Positions 21,926-28,660 of a DNA stretch of 62,409 bases are shown here, in pieces. The number at the start of each line of letters is the position of its first letter. Position 1 is the first letter of the stretch. Under the pieces are notes generated by a model. That model had not been told where the DNA came from. It made no database searches and saw only the letters and a program-made list of their open reading frames with translations. The translations under genes were made by a program, and so were the position numbers. Source of the DNA: a virus; IMG/VR virus record IMGVR_UViG_3300027607_000105, positions 1 through 62,409 of that record; one strand, given 5' to 3'.

Positions 21926-22477
21926 ATGGAAAACAAGGACAAGCGGCCTGAAAGAATTGGGCCGACAGAAGAGCAAAAGAACAAGGCGGAATATGAGACA
22001 GTCAACCCGGCTCGCCTTGGAAACTCTGATGAGCAAAACAGTGTTGAAACGGTCAGAAATGTCGCACAGACGCATGTCCAGAAATATTGGAGAAAAAGGT
22101 ATATTACGGACCGGCAATTCGCTGCGGCTGAGAAGCTGTGGCAGCACTATTTTCATTCCGGTTTATCCCCGAGCCTCACCAGCAGGTATGAGGACGCCCC
22201 CACGGCAGGGATCAACACCTATGGTATGCCGGCAAGCGAAAAACAGGCGGCGCACAGACGAGAGTATCGTGAGGCCATGAATCAGATCGGGTTTTTATGC
22301 AGTGACTATCTGAAATCCATTGTGATCGAGGATATATCGGCGCCAGAGGCGGCACTTCGCAGAGGTCAGCCCAAGCGGTCGGCGGCGCCTATCGGGTTTT
22401 CTAACCTAAGGGAAGCCCTGGAAGCTTTAGCAAACCACTGGAACATTGGTGACAACTATAAGTCGGAGGGGACGTGA
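21926..22477 (+). CDS. DUF6456-like phage protein
   Basis: 183 residues from the ATG at 21926, SD GGAGG. The segment KRYITDRQFAAAEKLWQHYF followed by SGLSPSLTSRYEDAP matches my memory of DUF6456, common in alphaproteobacterial phages and often near regulatory genes. Its position just before the late switch would suit a late regulator, but that is speculation. Confidence 0.7.
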   Translation: MENKDKRPERIGPTEEQKNKAEYETVNPARLGNSDEQNSVETVRNVAQTHVQKYWRKRYITDRQFAAAEKLWQHYFHSGLSPSLTSRYEDAPTAGINTYGMPASEKQAAHRREYREAMNQIGFLCSDYLKSIVIEDISAPEAALRRGQPKRSAAPIGFSNLREALEALANHWNIGDNYKSEGT

Positions 22478-22478
22478 T

Positions 22479-22868
22479 ATGGCGCATAGTGGCTGGAAGG
22501 TCGACCTTCTCACAGATTTCAAGCAAATGGCGGGTAAGAAAATTGACCGAGTTTGCTTCAAGGACGGGTTTGATCTGCCTGAGACTATAGCGCTGCATTT
22601 CGATGATAGCACAGCGGCGCTGGCTGAGGCTGAGCAGGGTTATCCAAGCGATGAGCCGCATCTGATACTCCGAGATCACAGGAGATTTTTCAGCCTCGAT
22701 GATTTCTTTGATTTTGGACTGATCACGACACAAGAATACAACGAAGAGACGCGACGAGAGACGAAGCGGCTCCTTGAAAACGACAAGCGCTCGGCGGCGC
22801 AAGCCGAATTTAAAGAACGCGCCGAATATGAGCGACTGAAGTCAAAGTATGAGGGAAAGTCAGAATGA
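22479..22868 (+). CDS. Hypothetical protein
   Basis: 129 residues from the ATG at 22479 (MAHSGWKVDLLTDFKQMAGK). The C-terminus is a charged helix (EETRRETKRLLENDKRSAAQ). It is spaced 1 nt from the upstream stop and overlaps the next gene as ATGA. Function unknown. Confidence 0.65.
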   Translation: MAHSGWKVDLLTDFKQMAGKKIDRVCFKDGFDLPETIALHFDDSTAALAEAEQGYPSDEPHLILRDHRRFFSLDDFFDFGLITTQEYNEETRRETKRLLENDKRSAAQAEFKERAEYERLKSKYEGKSE

Positions 22869-23269
22869 CGCTTCCATATCTTGAAAATACCAAGCGCGTA
22901 GAATTCGAGCGAGACGATGAGAGCGGTCGGGTTAAGGGTCCAGACGGAACCACTTACGACACCGAGGCTGCGTGGTTTTACTTCTCACAATTCGGGCTTT
23001 GCGGCTGCGGCGATCCTGAAAGAGTCCATGAATTCTTATTGAATTGCATGGCGGCGCGGTCTGACGAATATCCCAACATTATCGACGTGCAAAAAGTCCA
23101 AAAACTGGCCGCAGAAAATAACGAGATCATTGCTGAGTTTATCATGCACTATCTCGATAGCTGTGACCTGATTGAACACGGGTCCAGCGTTTACGGATCT
23201 TGGCTCACGGATCGCGGTAAGCAAGCCCTGGAAATTGGGCCCATGAAGGACGAGGACGGTCATGGATAG
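22865..23269 (+). CDS. Hypothetical protein
   Basis: 134 residues with YFSQFGLCGCGDPERVHEFL and EIIAEFIMHYLDSCDLIEHG, then a short SSVYGSWLTDRGKQAL module. The CGCG motif may bind a metal. It overlaps both neighbours, so translation is coupled. I recall similar proteins before the terminase genes of other phages but cannot name a family. Confidence 0.6.
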   Translation: MTLPYLENTKRVEFERDDESGRVKGPDGTTYDTEAAWFYFSQFGLCGCGDPERVHEFLLNCMAARSDEYPNIIDVQKVQKLAAENNEIIAEFIMHYLDSCDLIEHGSSVYGSWLTDRGKQALEIGPMKDEDGHG

Positions 23270-23570
23270 GCGATCATTTCTAACCGGGGCGTCTTCGCTT
23301 GCCTTAACGGGGCCGGTCACTGTTGGAGGCATGACCGGGTCACTGATGGAGAGCGATGGCTTCGAGATTGATCTCGGGTCACAAGCAGACAAAACAGTCC
23401 TGTGGTGTGAAGAGGAAGATCAATATATCACGATCCCGAACCCGCTTTGGCGTGCTCGCCCCTTTAAGCTGGGCGAGGTTTTCAATGTTGTTTTTGACGA
23501 CCCCAGCGGACATCTTCATGCGCATCCCAGTATCTGTGTGGTCCATGAGGTTGGAGATATTGATGGATAG
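23262..23570 (+). CDS. Small protein with a Tat-like signal
   Basis: 102 residues starting MDRRSFLTGASSLALTGPVT, a twin-arginine-type opening followed by a short hydrophobic stretch. The mature part has LWCEEEDQYITIPNPLWRAR and no obvious catalytic motif. A Tat substrate among early phage genes is unusual; a moron-like envelope role is one possibility. The opening could also be coincidental. Confidence 0.55.
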   Translation: MDRRSFLTGASSLALTGPVTVGGMTGSLMESDGFEIDLGSQADKTVLWCEEEDQYITIPNPLWRARPFKLGEVFNVVFDDPSGHLHAHPSICVVHEVGDIDG

Positions 23571-23940
23571 CACGTTCTCATTTCGAACCGAAACGATAAC
23601 GGAAAGAGCCCGGAACAGATCCGGGTGCCCCGATATTTTGCCCCACAATTCTGACGCTCCGGCCAATATCGTGGTTCATTCGCACAAGGGCGTTCAAATG
23701 GACCTGGCCAGAACGGGATACTGCGTGAATCTACCGGATCACACCGAAGATGCGGAGTTCGAGGAGCTTCTCTGGTCGCTCCAGCAGAGGTACATGCTGA
23801 ATGATCTGACAAACGCACACTGGGGGATTATCGCACCAATGTTCCTCATAAATTCGATAGAGCTTGACCGCTTTGTTTGTTTCAAAGGGTGGGCAGACAC
23901 AGAAACGTCGCCTAGACGACGCACGGCTCTTTTGGGGTAA
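23563..23940 (+). CDS. Hypothetical protein, last early gene
   Basis: 125 residues from the ATG at 23563, overlapping the upstream stop. Segments include RTETITERARNRSGCPDILP and LLWSLQQRYMLNDLTNAHWG. A longer frame back to 23356 would lie within the Tat-like gene and is rejected. Function unknown. It is the last gene before the late-promoter region. Confidence 0.6.
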   Translation: MDSTFSFRTETITERARNRSGCPDILPHNSDAPANIVVHSHKGVQMDLARTGYCVNLPDHTEDAEFEELLWSLQQRYMLNDLTNAHWGIIAPMFLINSIELDRFVCFKGWADTETSPRRRTALLG

Positions 23941-24050
23941 AGGCGCTCAATTCCAGAAGTTGCACCGTCTTGCAGTGGCTGAACTCAAACGAGTTTGACG
24001 AATATCTTGAGCGCAACCCGCTGCATAGAGAATTCGCCTCCCCAAAAAAT

Positions 24051-24101
24051 GTTTGACAACAGGGCGCGGGCTAATGTAGTGGAATCAGTTAGTTGTCAAA
24101 C
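24051..24101 (+). promoter_or_regulatory. Putative late promoter with 10-bp inverted repeat
   Basis: -35 TTGACA (24053-24058), a 16-bp spacer and -10 TGTAGT (24075-24080), start near 24087. GTTTGACAAC (24051-24060) and GTTGTCAAAC (24092-24101) are perfect inverted repeats on either side, a probable operator or activator site. GAATC at 24082-24086 is a CcrM-type GANTC site at the expected start. Confidence 0.5.
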
Positions 24102-24114
24102 GTGCGACCAGAAC

Positions 24115-24145
24115 AGGCCCAGCCAAACCCGGCGAGGGCCTTTTT
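24115..24145 (+). terminator. Intrinsic terminator just after the late promoter
   Basis: AGGCCC (24115-24120) pairs with GGGCCT (24136-24141), followed by a T-run. It would end the transcript after about 58 nt unless an antiterminator acts, like lambda tR'. Confidence 0.6.
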
Positions 24146-24322
24146 GATTCAGAATTTGTTGCAACATTGGGCGGGATCGTAAGTCTGGCAGCGCTGCTGG
24201 ACCCGATCTGAAAGGCGAAAGCCCTAAAAACCGTCTGCCAATTTTTACCGGAATGTCACGGATAGTCTGCCCGCCCTAAGGGGCCTGGCGTCACGCCGAG
24301 GTCCGGTAATAGATGGCATTCA

Positions 24323-24415
24323 GGCCGGAAATATCTGGAAGACACTCAATAACTGGCGTGGTTGCCGAAGCGGCTACTCCAGCGGGGGTCGGAGGTTCGA
24401 ATCCTTCTCTGGCTT
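24323..24415 (+). tRNA. Degenerate class II tRNA-like segment
   Basis: GGCCGGA (24323-24329) can pair with TCTGGCT (24408-24414) with two wobble pairs. A T arm (GGAGG-TTCGAAT-CCTTC, 24391-24407) and a small GCCG-AAG-CGGC hairpin (24363-24373) in the place of a variable arm are present. The 93-nt size fits Leu/Ser-type tRNAs. No good anticodon stem-loop forms, and no encoded CCA follows. A pseudo-tRNA or structured late-leader element is likelier than a working tRNA. Confidence 0.3.
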
Positions 24416-24451
24416 GGATGTCGTTGCATTGTTTCAAAGGCAGATCAAAAA

Positions 24452-24622
24452 ATGGCTGAGAAGCAGAAATCAGGCTGTGGAACTTGCGATGGCCACGGAC
24501 TTGTTTGGATCAAGGCCGAACAAGCCATGGTGGATTGCTGGGAGTGCGGTGAGACACTCTCATTGGAAGATCTAAAAGCCGAACTGAACCTGGATAACCC
24601 GCACAAACCGGTCAATTCCTAA
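24452..24622 (+). CDS. Hypothetical DnaJ-type zinc-finger protein
   Basis: 56 residues from the ATG at 24452. GCGTCDGHGLVWIK and DCWECGETLSL give a CxxCxGxG...CxxCG zinc-finger pattern as in DnaJ. It is the first late-region gene and lies 25 nt after the tRNA-like segment. Function unknown. Confidence 0.65.
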   Translation: MAEKQKSGCGTCDGHGLVWIKAEQAMVDCWECGETLSLEDLKAELNLDNPHKPVNS

Positions 24623-24637
24623 ATCTTGGAGGGCGAT

Positions 24638-24970
24638 ATGCACCTTACCCTAGACACTCCTGGGGCTGATAAAGCCGTGGTGACATTCAATGGTGAGAGC
24701 ACAAAGGATTGGGGCCTGCTTTCCGCCAATGACGAGGAAGGCTGGATCATCTGCGAACGCCCCGGTAACGCGAAGCCAGAAATGAACGGTCCCGACATCG
24801 TGCCGAAGAAAATGGTCGGCACCGTGAAGATCGAGATGCCGGATGGCGGCCACCAAACCAAAAACAAAAATCGACCGGTTTTCGGGAAAAAGAAAACCTC
24901 AGAACCCGAGACTAGCCAAGAAGGCGGCCACCCAGAAGAGTCGGCACCACCTCAAGCAAAAGGTCACTAG
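24638..24970 (+). CDS. Hypothetical protein
   Basis: 110 residues from the ATG at 24638, SD TTGGAGG. The first 75 residues look folded (HLTLDTPGADKAVVTFNGES) and the C-terminal 40 are low complexity (FGKKKTSEPETSQEGGHPEE). It precedes the terminase genes. Function unknown. Confidence 0.6.
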   Translation: MHLTLDTPGADKAVVTFNGESTKDWGLLSANDEEGWIICERPGNAKPEMNGPDIVPKKMVGTVKIEMPDGGHQTKNKNRPVFGKKKTSEPETSQEGGHPEESAPPQAKGH

Positions 24971-24979
24971 GAGGCACCC

Positions 24980-25171
24980 ATGGCCCAAACCCTTGAAAGC
25001 GCAATGGAACTGTTCAGGCTGATCGCGGTCACGTGCAAAGACCCCAAGACCGTGGCGGCGGCTCATGAAAGAGCCGAGAAGTGCGCGGCCAAGATCAGGG
25101 GCGAAGATCAGGTCAGCGACAAGCTGGACGGCTTCTTCGACACCGTATTCGGCAAGATGTCGGTTCACTGA
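24980..25171 (+). CDS. Hypothetical small protein
   Basis: 63 residues, helical (LESAMELFRLIAVTCKDPKT). The SD AGGAGG is strong. It ends 8 nt before the small terminase start. Function unknown, possibly a packaging accessory by position. Confidence 0.6.
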   Translation: MAQTLESAMELFRLIAVTCKDPKTVAAAHERAEKCAAKIRGEDQVSDKLDGFFDTVFGKMSVH

Positions 25172-25179
25172 GTAGAGCA

Positions 25180-25773
25180 ATGGCAAAGAAAAAACTCACC
25201 GCAAAACAGGAGAAGTTCGTCCAGGAGTATTTACTGGATTTGAATGCTACTCAGGCCGCGATACGGGCCGGGTACAGCGAAAAAACAGCTGGCAGCATTG
25301 GGAAGGAAAACCTCCAAAAACCCCAAATCGCTGAGGCGATCCAGAAACGTCGTGGAAAGTTGGCTGAAAAGACTGAAGTCACCCAAGAACGTATCGTTGC
25401 AGAATTGGCGAAGATCGGGTTTTCGAACCTTGAAGACTATTTGGATGTGGGCGAGAACGGCTTGGCCCAGGTCAACCTGAAAAATGTGACACGAGATCAG
25501 TTTGCGGCACTCAGTGAAGTCAATGTGGAATCCACCAAGGTCGGCGATAGCCCAGTAACGGTGACCAAGACCAAAATCAAGCTCTCGGACAAACGCAACG
25601 CCCTTGTGGATCTCGGCAAGCATTTGGGCATGTTTAAAGAGCATAAGGACGACACACCTCAGCTCAACGTCAGCATGACCTTGGATCAACTGAAAAAACT
25701 GACAAAGAAAGAACGTGACCAGCTTAGAGAGCTCCTTAGCGCTCGCGCTGCAGAACCCGCAGCTGGGGCTTGA
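25180..25773 (+). CDS. terS: Terminase small subunit
   Basis: 197 residues from the ATG at 25180. The opening KKKLTAKQEKFVQEYLLDLN, then ATQAAIRAGYSEKTAGSIG, is the Terminase_2 family HTH. It should recognise phage DNA and load the large subunit. The 3' end overlaps terL by 59 nt. Confidence 0.93.
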   Translation: MAKKKLTAKQEKFVQEYLLDLNATQAAIRAGYSEKTAGSIGKENLQKPQIAEAIQKRRGKLAEKTEVTQERIVAELAKIGFSNLEDYLDVGENGLAQVNLKNVTRDQFAALSEVNVESTKVGDSPVTVTKTKIKLSDKRNALVDLGKHLGMFKEHKDDTPQLNVSMTLDQLKKLTKKERDQLRELLSARAAEPAAGA

Positions 25774-27214
25774 CGCTCTAGACGCGGCTGACGCCGAGGA
25801 AAGCCTAAAGGAGTTCATTAAACAAGGCTGGCATGTGCTGGAGCCGACCCAACGGCCGTTTGTGGATGGTTGGCACATCGGGGCGATTTGCGAGCATCTT
25901 CAGGCGGTAACAGACGGTGAGATCACCCGTCTCCTGATCAACCAGCCGCCGGGCACAATGAAATCAATGCTGGTTCAGGTGTTTTGGCCGGCATGGGAGT
26001 GGGGACCGCTAAATCTGCCGCACATGCGGTATGTGAGCGCATCGTACTCTCAGGCCCTTACTGTGCGGGATAACCGCCGGTGCCGGATCCTGATGGAGTC
26101 GGAATGGTATCAAAAGCATTGGGGCAACAGGTTTAACTTCGCCGGCGACCAGAATTCTAAGATCAAATACGAGAACGACAAAACAGGATTCAGGATCGCG
26201 ACATCGGTTGGAGGCCTGAGCACCGGGGAGCGTGGTGACCGGTTCATCATCGATGACCCGCACAACGTGAAGAAAGGCGATTCAGAGAAGGACAGGGCCG
26301 ATAAAGCGCTGTGGTTTGATGAGTCCGTTACATCACGGACGGTCGACCCCGAAACGTCATCCCGGATCATCATCATGCAAAGGGTGCATGAAAAGGATCT
26401 GACCGGGCACATATTGGCAAAGGATAATGAGTACGAGCACTTGATGCTTCCCATGGAGTTTGAGCCGGAGCGCAAGTGTTACACCGCCATATTCGAGGAT
26501 CCGAGAAAGAACAAAGGCGAGCTTCTATGGCCGCCCCGTTATCCAAAGCATGTTGTCGAGCGCGATAAGCGCGACATGGGGTCCTATGCCACGGCAGGTC
26601 AGTTCCAACAGAGGCCGGCGCCGAGAGGTGGTGGCAAGTTCAAGAGACATTGGTTCGAGATCGTCAAAGCATCACCAGCAGGGGGCCGGTATGTCAGGTC
26701 CTGGGATTTAGCGGCCACAGAAGACGACGGCACGAATGATCCTGATTACACGGCCTGTCTCTTGATGAAGGTCGCGGAGAACGGAATTTTCTACATCGAA
26801 CACGCCGATCGAATGCGCGCCTCATCCAATGTGGTGGAAGAGGCAATCAAGAACACGGCGACACAGGATCAATCCAGGCACGGTTACGACCTGACCATTC
26901 GGCTGAACCAGGATCCAGGACAAGCGGGCAAGGCACAAGCGGAATATCTGATCAGGAAATTGGCAGGCCACACCGTTACGGCCGAACGGGAATCGGGAGA
27001 CAAGGAAGTGAGAGCAAATCCGTTCGCGTCACAAGCCGAGGCCGGGAATGTAAAGCTGGTCGAAGGGGCCTGGAATCAAGAATACCTGGATGAACTAACG
27101 ACATTCCCCCGCGGCTCACATGATGACTGGGTGGATTGTTCCTCAAGTGCGTTCAACTTTTTGACATCTGATGATGCATTTGTTGGCGAAATGCCGTTGG
27201 GCGGCATGATCTAA
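25715..27214 (+). CDS. terL: Terminase large subunit
   Basis: 499 residues. The ATPase has an adapted Walker A (LLINQPPGTMKSMLVQ) and Walker B (RFIIDDPHNVKKGD). The C-terminal nuclease begins around YVRSWDLAATEDDG and carries acidic residues through HDDWVDCSS. The start is GTG at 25715, inside terS; no better start is evident. It pumps DNA into the procapsid at the portal encoded next. Confidence 0.95.
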   Translation: MTSLESSLALALQNPQLGLDALDAADAEESLKEFIKQGWHVLEPTQRPFVDGWHIGAICEHLQAVTDGEITRLLINQPPGTMKSMLVQVFWPAWEWGPLNLPHMRYVSASYSQALTVRDNRRCRILMESEWYQKHWGNRFNFAGDQNSKIKYENDKTGFRIATSVGGLSTGERGDRFIIDDPHNVKKGDSEKDRADKALWFDESVTSRTVDPETSSRIIIMQRVHEKDLTGHILAKDNEYEHLMLPMEFEPERKCYTAIFEDPRKNKGELLWPPRYPKHVVERDKRDMGSYATAGQFQQRPAPRGGGKFKRHWFEIVKASPAGGRYVRSWDLAATEDDGTNDPDYTACLLMKVAENGIFYIEHADRMRASSNVVEEAIKNTATQDQSRHGYDLTIRLNQDPGQAGKAQAEYLIRKLAGHTVTAERESGDKEVRANPFASQAEAGNVKLVEGAWNQEYLDELTTFPRGSHDDWVDCSSSAFNFLTSDDAFVGEMPLGGMI

Positions 27215-28581
27215 TGCCTGTTGATGCGCTGCATCCTCAATACAAGGCCGCGCAGTCGGACTGGAAGCTGATGCGTGACTTCATTGCCGGCGAACAGGCG
27301 GTGAAAGATGCCGGCGAAGAGTACCTTTCAAAGACCCCTGGACAGATTCTCGACAAGAAGAACGGACAGGAACGCTATGAGGCATTTAAAAACGACGCAG
27401 ATTTTCCAGAAAGAGTGGAGCCTGCGATTGATTGGTCCGTAGGGTTCATCCATCAAAAGGACGCCGTGATCGAGCTACCGTCGGCGCTTGATGGCCTCAA
27501 AGACTCGATCACACCAAGCGGCCTAGATATGCACGGTCTGCATCGCAAGACAACGCGGAACGTCCTAAGTGTCGGTAGGATCGGTTTGGCAGTGGACATG
27601 GTTCAAGACGTGCCAAACATCGTGACCTATTCCGCAGAGTCGATTCGGAACTGGAAGGTGGCTAAGGTTGATGGGAAGTTCAAGCCATCGCTTTTGGTGC
27701 TCGCAGAAGGGGCAGCGAGAGAGGTAGATGAGTTTGAAGACGAGGCGGTTGATGCGCTTTTAGTCTACCAAATCGTCAACGGAATCGTTTGGGTCCGCCG
27801 CTTTGAGAAGCCCAAGGACTCGCAGGAGTACAAGGAGCAGGAAGTCCCAGAAAAAGATCAGCCAAGAAAAAAGGGGAAGCGGTTAACCGACATTCCTTTC
27901 ATCTTTGTTGGTTCGTCAAATCTTGATCCTGCACCGGACAAAATCCCGTTTATCGGGCTGGCAAGAAAATGCCGATCGATCTACCGGCTGTCGGCGCGCT
28001 ATGTTCAGTCCCTGTCGTTTTCTGAGCCGACCCACTACGTCACAGGCATGACCGACGCATGGATCAAAGCGGGCAGGGCGCCGAAAACCGTTGGGTCAGG
28101 CACAGTCTGGCATCTGCCATCAGGGGCCGAGGCCGGGATGATTGAATATAACGGCAAAATTATCAGTGAGCAGCGTGAAGCGCTGGACACAGCCAAAGCT
28201 GAGGCTGCTGATCTCGCCGCAAAACCATTTGAGCCCCGCACCGCAAGTGTTGAAAGCGGCGAAGCGAAAAAGGAACGCACCAAGGGCTCGACATCGACAA
28301 TCTTTGAGGTCGCCATGAACACGGCGGCCGGGCTGGAGGCCGCCACAAAGATCGCTGCGGATTGGGCGGGGTCAAATCCGGACGACGTCAAGATCATCCC
28401 GAATAAAGACCTGATCATGCGGACTTTGACCGCTCAAGACATCACGGCTCTGATCGCGGGCTGGCAGGCCGAAGGATACTCCAAGCAGACCATGCACGAG
28501 AATTTCCAACGTGGCGGGTTGTCTGACAGAGACTTTGAAACCGAACAGCAATTGATTGAAGAGGAAGGCCTCGGTTTGTGA
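27214..28581 (+). CDS. Portal protein, DUF4055 type
   Basis: 455 residues opening HPQYKAAQSDWKLMRDFIAG and with VEPAIDWSVGFIHQKDAVIE. This is the DUF4055 family, which I associate with portal proteins next to terL. Its start overlaps the terL stop by one base. It should form the dodecameric DNA channel. Low-complexity Ala/Lys segments near 320-350 are normal for the barrel region. Confidence 0.85.
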   Translation: MPVDALHPQYKAAQSDWKLMRDFIAGEQAVKDAGEEYLSKTPGQILDKKNGQERYEAFKNDADFPERVEPAIDWSVGFIHQKDAVIELPSALDGLKDSITPSGLDMHGLHRKTTRNVLSVGRIGLAVDMVQDVPNIVTYSAESIRNWKVAKVDGKFKPSLLVLAEGAAREVDEFEDEAVDALLVYQIVNGIVWVRRFEKPKDSQEYKEQEVPEKDQPRKKGKRLTDIPFIFVGSSNLDPAPDKIPFIGLARKCRSIYRLSARYVQSLSFSEPTHYVTGMTDAWIKAGRAPKTVGSGTVWHLPSGAEAGMIEYNGKIISEQREALDTAKAEAADLAAKPFEPRTASVESGEAKKERTKGSTSTIFEVAMNTAAGLEAATKIAADWAGSNPDDVKIIPNKDLIMRTLTAQDITALIAGWQAEGYSKQTMHENFQRGGLSDRDFETEQQLIEEEGLGL

Positions 28582-28660
28582 TCGCGGGGCGCCGCCCCAT
28601 GCGTGTGGATAGGTGAAGGTTGAAGCAAAGGGCCACGGGCCACGCGACACAAGGTGACAG

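Larger units (their letters stand above)
23941..24451. other. Late-switch interval
   Basis: 511 bp without a protein gene, between early and packaging genes. It contains a promoter with a 10-bp inverted repeat (24051-24101), an intrinsic terminator (24115-24145), a GC-rich segment that can fold (TACCGG near 24247 with CCGGTA near 24303, GGCG-TCA-CGCC inside), and a class II tRNA-like segment (24323-24415). No other reading frame stands out. Confidence 0.6.

Noticed and set aside
25231-25878. 215-codon minus-strand frame over the small terminase gene
   Set aside because: Ser/Phe/Leu-rich antisense of a clear terminase. No domain is visible.
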